Assembly (NCBI RefSeq): GCF_009914055.1
Contig: NZ_CP028271.1
Location: 1,364,001-1,428,000 of the forward strand
Reading direction: 5' to 3'
From: Mixta intestinalis
GTDB taxonomy: Bacteria > Pseudomonadota > Gammaproteobacteria > Enterobacterales > Enterobacteriaceae
Length of the DNA: 64,000 bases
A program made the translations under genes and the position numbers. Positions 25,534-34,333 of this stretch are shown here, piece after piece (the stretch's first letter is position 1; every line of letters begins with the position of its first letter). The notes beneath the pieces were generated by a model. It worked only from the letters and a program-made list of their open reading frames with translations. It searched no databases and had not been told where the DNA came from.

Positions 25534-26688
25534 ATGCGCACGATTCCGCTGCTGTTTACCCTGAGCTTTTCCTCGCTGGCGGCGAACAGCCTGCCCGCCT
25601 CTCCACCGCCAACGCTGCCGGTCAGCGCGTGGCAGACGCGGGTAAACGCGGATCGCAGCATCACCTGGCGGCTTTACGCCCCGCAGGCTCGCGAAGTTGC
25701 GGTGGTAACCGGCGCAACGCCGCAGTCTTATCGGGTTCAGCCGCTGCAAAAGGATGAGCGTGGCATCTGGTCATGGCGCAGCGCGCCGCTGGCTCCTGAC
25801 CTGTATGAGTATTTCTTCAGCGTGGATGGTATGCGCATTATCGATCCTTCCGGTGCACTGCCTAAACCGCAGCGACAGGTGAATACCAGCCTGATCCTGG
25901 TGCCGGGATCGCTGCTGGATGAACGAAATGTGCCGCACGGCGAGCTGCATACCCTGACCTATCACTCTGAAGCGCTGGGCCGGGAGCGCCAGCTCTATGT
26001 CTGGACACCGCCGGGCATGGAAACAATGAACGCACCGCTGCCGGTGGTCTATTTCTGGCACGGCTTTGGCGATACCGGCCTGTCTGCCGTGGTGCAGGGG
26101 CGCATACCGCAAATTATGGATAACCTGCTGGCGGAGAAAAAAATCGTCCCCATGCTGGTGGTGATGCCGGATACCGAAACCGATACCTCCGGTCTGATCC
26201 CGGAAGATGTTGCGGCGGCAGATCGACGGCGGGAATTTTATCCGCGCAACGCCGAGGCTGCCGATCGTGAACTGATGCAGGATATTCTTCCGCTGATTAA
26301 CCGACGCTATCACGTCAGACAGGATGGGGATGGACGCGCGCTGGCCGGGCTGTCGCAGGGCGGCTATCAGGCGCTGGTCAGCGGCATGACGCATCCTGAA
26401 CAGTTCCGCTGGCTGGCCAGCTTTAGCGGCGTGACAACCGAAACCGTACCGAATCAGGCGGTCAGCGCGCGGCTGGCGCAGCCGCAGGCGATCAACCAGC
26501 AGCTCAGGAACTTTACGCTGGCAACCGGCGAACTGGATAACGTAACCGGTGCGGATATTGCTGGGCTGAAGCGCCAGCTGGAGCAGCAGAATATCCGTTT
26601 CGATTATGATTTCTACCCGCAGCGCGGACATGAAATGGCGGTATGGCGTCCCGCCTGGATTAAATTTGTGCAGAAGCTGTTTCGCTGA
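25534..26688 (+). CDS. Exported alpha/beta-hydrolase esterase (esterase D/feruloyl-esterase type)
   Basis: About 384 residues from ATG 25534 (MRTIPLLFTLSFSSLAANS, a signal peptide; an upstream start at 25501 would bury it). Residues about 35-120 form an Ig-like N-terminal domain (WRLYAPQAREVAVV, YEYFFSVDGMRIIDPSG), as in Fes-, IroE- and feruloyl-esterase-type proteins. The catalytic domain has VVYFWHGFGDT (oxyanion region), the nucleophile elbow GLSQGG and the final His in QRGHEMAVWR. It probably cleaves an ester in the periplasm or outside the cell, from a plant cell wall phenolic, a siderophore or a glycan acyl group. No operon partner. Confidence 0.82.
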   Translation: MRTIPLLFTLSFSSLAANSLPASPPPTLPVSAWQTRVNADRSITWRLYAPQAREVAVVTGATPQSYRVQPLQKDERGIWSWRSAPLAPDLYEYFFSVDGMRIIDPSGALPKPQRQVNTSLILVPGSLLDERNVPHGELHTLTYHSEALGRERQLYVWTPPGMETMNAPLPVVYFWHGFGDTGLSAVVQGRIPQIMDNLLAEKKIVPMLVVMPDTETDTSGLIPEDVAAADRRREFYPRNAEAADRELMQDILPLINRRYHVRQDGDGRALAGLSQGGYQALVSGMTHPEQFRWLASFSGVTTETVPNQAVSARLAQPQAINQQLRNFTLATGELDNVTGADIAGLKRQLEQQNIRFDYDFYPQRGHEMAVWRPAWIKFVQKLFR

Positions 26689-26716
26689 CGCCGCATAAAC
26701 AGGCCTCCCACTGACG

Positions 26717-27892
26717 CTAATACAGGCGCTGGAGGCCCGCTTTTAGATCGTTTTTCAGATCGTCGATATCTTCCAGCCCGATTTGCAGGCGCAGCGTCAT
26801 CCCTCCCGGCTGCCAGGCGGTAGCGGTGCGGTATTCCGTACAGTCAAAAGGAATAATCAGGCTTTCAAACCCGCCCCATGAGAATCCCATGCTAAAGATA
26901 TCCATATGATTCAGCATATTATCAACGTTTTCCTGACGAAAACGCGCATCAAGCACGATGGAGAACAGCCCGGTCGATCCGGTGAAGTATTTTTTCCAGT
27001 TTTCATGTCCCGGACATTCAGGAAACGCCGGATGCAACACTCTGCTTACTTCCGGCTGCGCCTTCAGCCAGTGCGCCATTTCCAGACCTCTGGCTTCCGC
27101 CTCTTTCACCCGCAAATGCATGGTACGCAGGCCGCGCAGCGCGAGAAAACAATCCTCCGCCCCCGGCAGCATCGCCATGGCATCATAGGTTGCCCGCAAG
27201 GCGGGCCAGTGGGATGCGTTTGCCGACACCATCCCCATCAGCAGATCGGAATGCCCGCCGAGGTATTTGGTAGCCGCCTCTACCGATAAATCGATACCCA
27301 GCGCATGCGCCTGAAAGAAGATCGGCGTCGCCCAGGTATTATCCATAATAGTGCTGATGTGATGCCGCTTTGCCACCGCCACAATCGCGCCAATATCCTG
27401 CACTTCAAAACTCTGCGAGCCGGGCGACTCCAGCAGAATGACGCGGGTATTTTCCTCTATCAGCGATTCAATCTGCGCGCCTGCCAGCGGATCGTAATAG
27501 GTGGTGGTAACGCCATATTTTTTCAGCAGGGTGTTACAAAAATGCCGTAATGGACGATAAACCGAATCAGTCACCAGAATATGATCGCCGCTTTTAGTGG
27601 TGGCAAACAACGCCAGCGCCAGCGCCCCCAGCCCGGAGGATGAAATGACCGTTCCCGCCGCATGACACAACGTTGTCCAGGCATTTTCCAGATTCGCGAT
27701 AGTGGGCGTGCCTGAGGTGCCATAGGCGAACGGTGCTTTCCTTTGCCTGAGGTCTTCACAGTTGTTGTAAACCACGGTCGATCCCCGATAAACCGGAGAA
27801 TTAACAAACCCGCTTTGCTCATTGGGATTTCTGCCGAGCATCGATAGCTGGGTGCTTACATGTAACTTCTTCAGGTCATCGCCGTTTTTCAT
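26717..27892 (-). CDS. metC: Cystathionine beta-lyase
   Basis: 391 residues, PLP enzyme of the Cys/Met metabolism family that splits cystathionine to homocysteine, ammonia and pyruvate. The Schiff-base Lys209 is in SVEAATKYLGGHSD; YGTSGTPTIANLE, VLLESPGSQ-like VILLESPGS and DNTWATP are family marks, and the C-terminal SWGGFESLI and RLQIGLEDIDDL agree with E. coli MetC. The closest choice among the family is MetC rather than MetB, given ESPGS and SWGGFESL. A single leftward gene; no MetJ box was looked for in detail. Confidence 0.85.
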   Translation of the reverse strand: MKNGDDLKKLHVSTQLSMLGRNPNEQSGFVNSPVYRGSTVVYNNCEDLRQRKAPFAYGTSGTPTIANLENAWTTLCHAAGTVISSSGLGALALALFATTKSGDHILVTDSVYRPLRHFCNTLLKKYGVTTTYYDPLAGAQIESLIEENTRVILLESPGSQSFEVQDIGAIVAVAKRHHISTIMDNTWATPIFFQAHALGIDLSVEAATKYLGGHSDLLMGMVSANASHWPALRATYDAMAMLPGAEDCFLALRGLRTMHLRVKEAEARGLEMAHWLKAQPEVSRVLHPAFPECPGHENWKKYFTGSTGLFSIVLDARFRQENVDNMLNHMDIFSMGFSWGGFESLIIPFDCTEYRTATAWQPGGMTLRLQIGLEDIDDLKNDLKAGLQRLY

Positions 27893-28010
27893 CAGGTCGC
27901 CTTTCGCGTCAGGTATAAATTTATCAGCTGTTTTCTGAGGTTAGTGTATATGAAACGCGGCTGAAGAATTTAGAAGCGGGTGGAATATGATATACCGTCC
28001 GGGCGCAGCC

Positions 28011-28460
28011 TTACCTGTCCGTTGTCGGCAAATTTTTTCGCAGCGTCATCAGATTGGCGTTGCCCTGTTGCTGATAGCCAACCTCATCAACACAGTCATA
28101 AATCAATCGCAAACCGCGCCCGCTCTCAAGCAGCCGATCGATATCTTCTACCTCGGGCTCGGCGGCGTTAATTGCTGCCTGCAACAGCGCGGACGGTATC
28201 GGCTGCCCGGTATCATACAGCGTCACGGTAACCTGCCGATCGTCACCGGAAAAGGTTACACCGTAACTTTTCGTTTTATCCTCGCGATAGCCGTGGCGGA
28301 TGATATTGGTCGCCGCCTCGCACAGCGCCAGATCCAGCATAAATATCCAGCTCTCCGCCAGCTGGCGCGGCGCTAAAAACTGCCGCAGCCGCTCGCCCAG
28401 CAGCGGCAGGCTGTTAAGCGTGGCGGGCAAGGTAATGATTTTTTCATCAGGTTCGCTCAT
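28011..28460 (-). CDS. RsbW-like anti-sigma/anti-regulator serine kinase (HATPase)
   Basis: About 149 residues from ATG 28460, which follows AAAGGGGTAAGG and starts 2 bp after the STAS gene stop. It is a stand-alone GHKL ATPase domain: the N box is in LALCEAATNIIRHGY and the G-box region in DTGQPIP and GRGLRLI. Such kinases phosphorylate the STAS partner and in turn hold back a sigma factor or other target. Last gene of the five-gene operon 32196-28011. No sigma factor gene is next to it, so the output is unknown. Confidence 0.85.
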   Translation of the reverse strand: MSEPDEKIITLPATLNSLPLLGERLRQFLAPRQLAESWIFMLDLALCEAATNIIRHGYREDKTKSYGVTFSGDDRQVTVTLYDTGQPIPSALLQAAINAAEPEVEDIDRLLESGRGLRLIYDCVDEVGYQQQGNANLMTLRKNLPTTDR

Positions 28461-28462
28461 CC

Positions 28463-28807
28463 TTACCCCTTTCCATGCAGCGCCGAGAGCGCTTCGTTTT
28501 GCGTGGTACAAAGCGTAAATACCCGATCCATGCGCGTCAGTTTGAACATGTTCTGGATATTGGGATTCAGCGCGCAGAGCGCCATTTCACCTTTGCCGTT
28601 GATCGCCTTCAGCAGTGAAATCAGCGTGCCCAGACAGCTACTGTCGATAAAATCGACGCGGGAGAAATCGAGCAGCAAACGCGTCTGGCCTGCGTTAATC
28701 TGCTCCATCACTTCGTCGCGAAACGGCTTAGCTACCGAGGCGTCAAGCCGACGCGTTACCGGGGTAATAACAGTGACGTTGTCACTCTGAGCGATCTCCA
28801 GCTTCAT
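28463..28807 (-). CDS. STAS-domain anti-anti-sigma factor (RsbV/SpoIIAA-like)
   Basis: 114 residues, a single STAS fold. The phospho-acceptor loop is VDFIDSSCLGTLISLL with Ser56/Ser57, matching the DSSGLG-type motif of SpoIIAA/RsbV; note Cys in place of Gly after the second Ser. It overlaps the phosphatase gene by 4 bp and precedes the kinase by 2 bp, the classic order of a partner-switch. When dephosphorylated by the PP2C phosphatase it should bind the kinase and free the regulated partner. Confidence 0.9.
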   Translation of the reverse strand: MKLEIAQSDNVTVITPVTRRLDASVAKPFRDEVMEQINAGQTRLLLDFSRVDFIDSSCLGTLISLLKAINGKGEMALCALNPNIQNMFKLTRMDRVFTLCTTQNEALSALHGKG

Positions 28808-30024
28808 CGTTTTTCCTCTGACAGGGGGTGATGTTCAATAATAAACAGGGAAATATCATCGGTAACCGTTGCTTCCAGCGCTTCCGCTTCGGCGCGCCAG
28901 TGGATTAACGCCGCGCTGATGTGTGGAAACAGCTGCGGCAGCGGCGTTTGCGCTTCTTTTATCAGCAGCGCTTCCAGCCGATGCTGACCAAACAGCTCAT
29001 GCTGCGGATTTTCACACTCGGTAATGCCGTCGCTGTAGAGGCAGAGCCGGTCGCCCGTCGCCAGCAGAAAGGTTTGTTCATCCCAGGTCAGCCCTTCCAT
29101 CATTCCAACCGGCATGCCGCCTTCGCCCACCGCAATAACCTCACCGCTGGCGCGCACGATTAACGGCGTTGGATGTCCCGCCTGGCAAAGTCGCCCTTCT
29201 CCGCTGCGCGTATCCAGCACGCCATACACCATGGTGAAATAGCTCAGCACCTCATCATTTTCGGCGCAGAAGCGCTGATTCAGAATGCGCACCACCTCAT
29301 GCGGCGGCGTCGGCTGTCCGGCGGTAAACAGAAAGGGTTCCACGGTGCGGCCATGCAAAAACTGTCGCGCCACCGCCAGCGAAACCATCGCCGCACCGAC
29401 GCCATGCCCGGCGACATCAACACCGTAAAAACCAGCGTATCGCTCGTTGAGCGGGAAGAAATTGAAGATATCGCCGGAAACATAGGCGGAGGGTACAAAC
29501 AGCCAGTCGGCGCGATAGTCCCCATTGCGCAGGTTATGGGCAGGCAGGATCGACTGCTGTAGCCTGGCGGCAGCCTGTAAATCGGTTTCAATCTGCTTCA
29601 GCGCCTCGCTAAGACGCGCATTGCGCGCTGCCAGCATCAGTTCCAGATCGAGGATGCGCTGCCCGGCATGCAGGCGCGCCTGAAGCTCAATCTGATTAAC
29701 CGGCTTGCGCAGGAAATCATTGGCACCTGCCTCAAATCCGGCACGCAGATCGTCGATACTTTCGCGGGCGGTAAGCAGTATCAGATAGATATAGCGATCG
29801 CTGAACTGGGCGCGCACCCGGCGGCAGAGCGTCAGGCCGTCCATTACCGGCATCTCCCAGTCGCTGATCATCAAATTGATCGGCCAGCTCAGCAGCGCCC
29901 GCAGCGCATCTTCACCGTTCTCCGCCTCATAGACGCTATAGCCCCACTTCTTCAGCAGTCCGGCAATCAGCTTGCGGTAGGTAGTGGAATCATCGACGAT
30001 CAGGATGGTCTGGTCAGTTGGCAT
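28804..30024 (-). CDS. Response regulator fused to PP2C (SpoIIE/RsbU-type) phosphatase
   Basis: 406 residues. Residues 1-125 are a receiver domain (ILIVDDSTTYRK, phospho-acceptor Asp55 in MISDWEMPVMDG, Lys in LRKPVNQIE), then a helical linker (EAIKQIETDLQAA-like, LKQIETDLQAAARLQQSILP) and the metal-dependent phosphatase domain with GVDVAGHGVGAAMVSL, EGGMPVGMM and YSDGITECEN. A two-component signal therefore probably sets its activity on the STAS protein encoded next. The cognate kinase may be the hybrid kinase at 38690 in the facing operon, an inference from location. It starts 10 bp after the barrel-protein gene. Confidence 0.92.
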   Translation of the reverse strand: MPTDQTILIVDDSTTYRKLIAGLLKKWGYSVYEAENGEDALRALLSWPINLMISDWEMPVMDGLTLCRRVRAQFSDRYIYLILLTARESIDDLRAGFEAGANDFLRKPVNQIELQARLHAGQRILDLELMLAARNARLSEALKQIETDLQAAARLQQSILPAHNLRNGDYRADWLFVPSAYVSGDIFNFFPLNERYAGFYGVDVAGHGVGAAMVSLAVARQFLHGRTVEPFLFTAGQPTPPHEVVRILNQRFCAENDEVLSYFTMVYGVLDTRSGEGRLCQAGHPTPLIVRASGEVIAVGEGGMPVGMMEGLTWDEQTFLLATGDRLCLYSDGITECENPQHELFGQHRLEALLIKEAQTPLPQLFPHISAALIHWRAEAEALEATVTDDISLFIIEHHPLSEEKR

Positions 30025-30034
30025 AGCGTGTCCC

Positions 30035-30955
30035 TTAAAATGGCAAAAACCAGATCAGGCTGATAGTGCCTTCGCGGAATTTCGCGTTACTGCTGCTGCG
30101 TCCTGGATAGCGTGTACCGCTGTAATTGGCGTACTGAAGGGAAAAGGAACCTGGCGTATAGCCCGCATAACCGAAGCTGTAGCTGTAATCGCCGTTCCAC
30201 GGCTGCTGCTGGGCGCTATCGGGGAACCAGAACGCGGTGGCGCGCACGAAAAAATGTTGCTTAAAGGTATAGCCACAGCCGCCAAGGAAGACGTTTTTAT
30301 TGGATCGCAGATCGTTATCCGCCAGCGAATAGTAGCGCGGTATCCAGCTGTAACCGGTCTGGCAGACCAGCGAATCCCCCTGCTGAATCAGCAAATGGCG
30401 CTCAATGCTCTTTGGCAGCGAAAACTTCCAGGCCAGGGTAAACGCGCCCTGCTCAAAGTAGGTGCGGCGCTTGTTGCCGGAAGGGAAAAAGTGGTTATCG
30501 CCGTAGTTGCTGTAAACCAGGCTAAGGGTATTGGCGTGCCAGTCGTCGTAGCCGAAGCTGTAGCGGAAATCAGTGGTGTATTTGCTGGTGTCGGTAATCG
30601 GTGCGCGCAGAGTGATATTGGCGAACCAGTAGCTGTAGGGCGAATATTGCAGGCTGAGGTTCATCAGCTGATTGATTTTTTTCTTCTGCCGCGCCGAATC
30701 AGAACCGTTGGGAATAGAGAGCCACTGATCTTTCAGGCCGCTGCTGAAGCTGAGCGCGCCGGAGAATTTATCTTTGTTGCCGGAAAACAGGCGTCCCCAG
30801 CGGGTGGTAAACACCCCCGCCTGCACCGGTTCGCCGTTGTCTACGGCAGCCATGTCGCTGCTTTTGGTCGCCGTTTCGCCGCTGGCGGAAAACGCCGCAG
30901 CGCCCAGCGCTAACAGCACTCCGCCTTGCCAGCCCGCCAACCTGCCGTTTCCCAT
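30035..30955 (-). CDS. Envelope protein, probably an outer-membrane beta-barrel
   Basis: 306 residues. N-terminal leader (WQGGVLLALGAAAFSASGE) followed by a mature part full of alternating aromatic/polar strands (YSYWFANITLRAP, DFRYSFGYDDWHANTLSLVY, FSLQYANYSGTRYPG) and a C-terminal Phe (ISLIWFLPF), all marks of outer-membrane barrels. No named family is recognised. AGGA precedes the ATG. It lies between the OpgC-like acyltransferase gene (14 bp upstream) and the REC-PP2C gene, so it could be the exit pore or a membrane anchor for the glycan made by this locus. Confidence 0.75.
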   Translation of the reverse strand: MGNGRLAGWQGGVLLALGAAAFSASGETATKSSDMAAVDNGEPVQAGVFTTRWGRLFSGNKDKFSGALSFSSGLKDQWLSIPNGSDSARQKKKINQLMNLSLQYSPYSYWFANITLRAPITDTSKYTTDFRYSFGYDDWHANTLSLVYSNYGDNHFFPSGNKRRTYFEQGAFTLAWKFSLPKSIERHLLIQQGDSLVCQTGYSWIPRYYSLADNDLRSNKNVFLGGCGYTFKQHFFVRATAFWFPDSAQQQPWNGDYSYSFGYAGYTPGSFSLQYANYSGTRYPGRSSSNAKFREGTISLIWFLPF

Positions 30956-30969
30956 GGATACATCCTCTG

Positions 30970-32196
30970 TCAGTTAGGAATAAAACGTCCGCCGATCTCT
31001 TTTTTCGCCATAAACCACAGCGCGCCCAGGATGCAGAGATGCACCAGGGTGTTACGCACCCATGCCTGATGCCATAAATCAAAATGAACGAACTGGCTGA
31101 CCACCAGCACAAAGTAAACGTGAAGGATGAAGGTGTAGAGTGAGTGCTGGCCCAGCGGAATCAGGAACCAGCCGAAGGCGCGATACAGCGGCTGCCAGCA
31201 GAAAGTCAGCACCAGGTAGACGCTCAGAATCAGACAGAAATCGTTCAGCACCCGACACGGCCCCAGCGCGTTTTTCCCCGCCAGGTGATGATAAAACCAG
31301 TTAAAGTCCGCCGCTGGGATCACATGCATCAGCAGCGCCGGCGGCATAAAGGGGTTAGTGTGATTCTGCGCAACAAACATCATCGCCAGTGCATAGCAAA
31401 CCATCAGCGCCATTACCGCTCGTCCGGGGCCGGTACGCGCCAGCGACATCAGCTCATCCTTATACCAGCCGCAGCACATGCCGAGGATATAGATCAGCTG
31501 CCAGGCAAGCAGCGGAAAGGCGAATTCAAACTCCGCCACCGTCAGCCGCAGCGGCCAGAGCTGATAGCTGACGTAGCCACACAGCGACAGCAGCAGCAGG
31601 ATAGCCACTCTTCCCGCCTGTAGCATGGCGAGAAACAGCGGGCTGGCCAGCAGCAGGAAAACGTACAGGCCGAGGATCTGCGTCTGATGCGGCCCGATCT
31701 GCAAATAGAGAATGATATTGAACCAGGTTTCGCGGATTTGCGGCGTAGTGGGAAACAGCGCCCACTGCACGCCAGAATAGCGATCGACAAAGTGGGTAAC
31801 TTCGAACGTATTGATAACCGGCAGATGCGACAGCAGCAGTATCGACAGGATCACCACGATATTCACCAGATAGATCTTCCCGGCGCGCCGCCAGAGGTTC
31901 CAGCTGATAGTCAGCAGCACCTCTTTTTGCAGGCGCTGGCGGTTAAGCATCCCCAACATAAAGCCCGCCATGATGACGAAACCTTCGGCCCCGGTAGTCA
32001 GCCCGAAGCGTTCCCAGGTCAGGATATTAAACAGCGACATCACTTCGGTATGCGCGACAACCATCATTACCAGCGCAATGCCTCTGAGCATGTCGATACG
32101 TAAATCACGCCGCCCCGGCAGCGCATAGGCCCAGCGGGAAGAGGCTGGCGCGGCTGTTTCTGCCGCCGAAACCGTGGTCACATCCGCCATAATCAT
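30970..32196 (-). CDS. OpgC-family membrane acyltransferase (glucan succinyltransferase-like)
   Basis: 408 residues with about ten membrane segments. It opens with a cytosolic tail and GRRDLRIDMLRGIALVMMVV, followed by EGFVIMAGFMLGMLNRQ, the pattern of the OpgC group of acyltransferase-3-like proteins, which add succinyl groups to osmoregulated periplasmic glucans. First gene of the leftward operon, divergent from the glycosyltransferase operon with 316 bp between. It probably decorates the glycan made by that operon; the acyl donor is inferred. An alternative start is ATG 32190. Confidence 0.87.
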   Translation of the reverse strand: MIMADVTTVSAAETAAPASSRWAYALPGRRDLRIDMLRGIALVMMVVAHTEVMSLFNILTWERFGLTTGAEGFVIMAGFMLGMLNRQRLQKEVLLTISWNLWRRAGKIYLVNIVVILSILLLSHLPVINTFEVTHFVDRYSGVQWALFPTTPQIRETWFNIILYLQIGPHQTQILGLYVFLLLASPLFLAMLQAGRVAILLLLSLCGYVSYQLWPLRLTVAEFEFAFPLLAWQLIYILGMCCGWYKDELMSLARTGPGRAVMALMVCYALAMMFVAQNHTNPFMPPALLMHVIPAADFNWFYHHLAGKNALGPCRVLNDFCLILSVYLVLTFCWQPLYRAFGWFLIPLGQHSLYTFILHVYFVLVVSQFVHFDLWHQAWVRNTLVHLCILGALWFMAKKEIGGRFIPN

Positions 32197-32512
32197 TAAC
32201 CCGCCTGCATAATTAAATATCTATTTTCAAAGAAATACTAAAGCATGCTATCTGGTAACAAATTGTAGATCTGTAGCAACAAAAGAGAAATTAATACCGC
32301 ATTTAATTTAACATCAATAAAAATATTTATTAATTACAATTATTTATAAGGTAAAGTTATGTAACTGTGAAGCGACATCTTGAAACGTTTCGCTAGTCAA
32401 CTAAGATTTCATGCAGACAAGAGCGATAAATATCAATAATTTTTGTTAATTTTTCTTCACTTTCAACTATCAGGGCATAACGAATAATTACGTATTTACT
32501 TGCGTTAGCGGG
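32197..32512. other. AT-rich divergent promoter region of the glycan locus
   Basis: 316 bp without a gene, much richer in A and T than its flanks. It must hold the promoters of both operons. The only clear motif is the palindrome at 32380-32393. A long stretch of A/T tracts (32210-32350) would suit H-NS or IHF binding. Confidence 0.5.
32380..32393. promoter_or_regulatory. GAAACGTTTC palindrome, possible Cra (FruR) operator
   Basis: TTGAAACGTTTCGC contains a 10-bp perfect palindrome close to the Cra consensus TGAAACGTTTCA. It lies about 120 bp upstream of the glycosyltransferase start. Control of the glycan operon by carbon status is an inference; a LacI-family relative could bind too. Confidence 0.4.
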
Positions 32513-34333
32513 ATGCCAATGGACTTTTACTTCTCTAAATTCGAACATCGTCGTCCACCGCCGCCGCTGCGCACGCCGAAAGTGGTGCAGTGGTTATGGC
32601 AGGTGCTGGCCGTTGCAGGGCTGATCCTCGGCGCGAACTACATTCGCTGGCGCTGGACCGCCTCGCTGAATATGGATGCGCTCTGGTACGCGGTGCCGCT
32701 GGTGCTGGCGGAAACCCTTGCCTGGATCGGCACCCTGCTGTTTACCATCAACCTCTGGCGCGAGCAGGACCCGCAGCCGCAGCTGCCGCCGGAGGATATC
32801 AATCAGTGCCTGCCGCCAGCCGAACAGGGCGATGCCCGTCCGGTAAAAGTCGATCTGTTTATCGCCACCTATTCCGAGGATGTGGAACTGGTGCGGCTTT
32901 CTATCCGCGATGCGTTAAAGGTAAGCTGCCCGGTAAAAATCGATTACCGCATTCACGTGCTGGATGATGGACGCCGCCCGGCGATGCGTGCGGTGTGCGA
33001 AGAAGAAGGCGTTAACTACATCACCCGCGACAATAATATCGGCTACAAGGCGGGTAACCTGCGCAATGGACTGGAACAGACCGACGGCGATTTTCTGGTG
33101 ATTTGCGATGCCGATACGCGCGTTTTCCCGACGCTGCTGACCCATACGCTGGGCTACTTCCGTGACCCGGACGTCGCCTGGGTACAGACGCCGCAGTGGT
33201 TTTTCGATCTGCCGGAAGGCGAGCGCGTGGCGGAAAAGCTGCGGCGGCACGGCGGCATTCTCGGCTATGGCGCGGGCCGCCTGCTGGAGCTGGTTGCCGG
33301 CCCGCTGACCGTCGGACGCGATCCCTTCTTTAACGATCCGCGCATGTTCTATGACGTGATTCTGCGCCGCCGTAACTGGGCAAACGCCGCTTTCTGCTGC
33401 GGCGCGGCGTCGATCCATCGGCGCGAGGCGATCATGCAGGCAGCGCTGCGCGGCTATGTCTTTAGCGTGGAGCAGGAAATTGGCCGTTTTACCCGCGATA
33501 TTCGTGATGAAGAGACGCGTAACGCGCTGAGCCTGGCGATGCGCCCGCACGTCATTGCCGATACCGAGCTGACGCCCTATAAATTTCACGTTTCTGAAGA
33601 TATTTATACTTCCATCGTGCTGCACGGCGACAGCGAACGGCGCTGGCGCTCAGTTATGCATCCTGGAATCGAATCGAAAATGCTGTCGCCACAGGATCTG
33701 CTCACCTGGATGATCCAGCGTTTTAAATATGCCGCCGGTTCGCTCGATATTCTGTTTCACGATCGCCTGTTTAGCCGCAAGCGCTTTCGCCTCAGCCTGC
33801 CGCAGACGCTGATGTATGCCACCACCTTCTGGTCTTATCTCGCCTGTGTCTGGAACACGGTGTTCCTGATTTCACCGCTGGTCTACCTGTTTACCGGTAT
33901 TCCGCCGGTTTCCGCTTACTCCACGCCCTTCTACCTGCATTTTCTGCCGTTTTTTATCGTTTCCGAACTGGCGTTTATGTTTGGTACCTGGGGGATTTCC
34001 GCCTGGGATGGGCGCGCCTCCTACCTCTCTTTTTTCTCCGTTAACCTGCGCGCGCTGAATATGGTGCTGAAAGGCGAGCGGATTAAGTTTGACGTTACGC
34101 CGAAGGAGCGTCAGAGCGGTCGTTTTCTCTATCTGGTGAAACCGCAAATCGCCATCGTGGTGTTGACGATTGTCGGGCTGGCCTGGGGCGGCGTACAGGT
34201 GGCGCTCGGCAAGGTGGACGATCCTTCCGGCTACGTGATTAATATTTTTTGGGGCGCGGTCAATATCGCCGCCATGACGCCGATGATTCTGGCCGCCATG
34301 TGGACGCCGCCCTCGCAGGAGAGCGCCTTATGA
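32513..34333 (+). CDS. Membrane glycosyltransferase family 2 (BcsA/OpgH-like processive synthase)
   Basis: 606 residues; ATG 32519 is an alternative start with better spacing from GCGGG. Two N-terminal membrane helices (about 25-42 and 55-78), a cytosolic GT-A domain, then about four C-terminal helices. Catalytic marks: DLFIATYSED near 114, Asp151-Asp152 in HVLDDGRRP, the metal-binding DAD at 199-201 in ICDADTRVFP, the acceptor base Asp363 in KFHVSEDIY, and IQRFKYAAGS near 404 in place of BcsA QRxRW. No PilZ domain, so unlike BcsA it is probably not controlled by direct c-di-GMP binding. It likely polymerises and extrudes a glucan or mannan-like chain. Overlaps the next gene by 4 bp. Confidence 0.9.
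   Translation: MPMDFYFSKFEHRRPPPPLRTPKVVQWLWQVLAVAGLILGANYIRWRWTASLNMDALWYAVPLVLAETLAWIGTLLFTINLWREQDPQPQLPPEDINQCLPPAEQGDARPVKVDLFIATYSEDVELVRLSIRDALKVSCPVKIDYRIHVLDDGRRPAMRAVCEEEGVNYITRDNNIGYKAGNLRNGLEQTDGDFLVICDADTRVFPTLLTHTLGYFRDPDVAWVQTPQWFFDLPEGERVAEKLRRHGGILGYGAGRLLELVAGPLTVGRDPFFNDPRMFYDVILRRRNWANAAFCCGAASIHRREAIMQAALRGYVFSVEQEIGRFTRDIRDEETRNALSLAMRPHVIADTELTPYKFHVSEDIYTSIVLHGDSERRWRSVMHPGIESKMLSPQDLLTWMIQRFKYAAGSLDILFHDRLFSRKRFRLSLPQTLMYATTFWSYLACVWNTVFLISPLVYLFTGIPPVSAYSTPFYLHFLPFFIVSELAFMFGTWGISAWDGRASYLSFFSVNLRALNMVLKGERIKFDVTPKERQSGRFLYLVKPQIAIVVLTIVGLAWGGVQVALGKVDDPSGYVINIFWGAVNIAAMTPMILAAMWTPPSQESAL

Noticed and set aside
32915..33625. 236-codon frame antisense to the glycosyltransferase
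   Set aside because: GC-rich shadow of a gene with firm catalytic motifs on the other strand.
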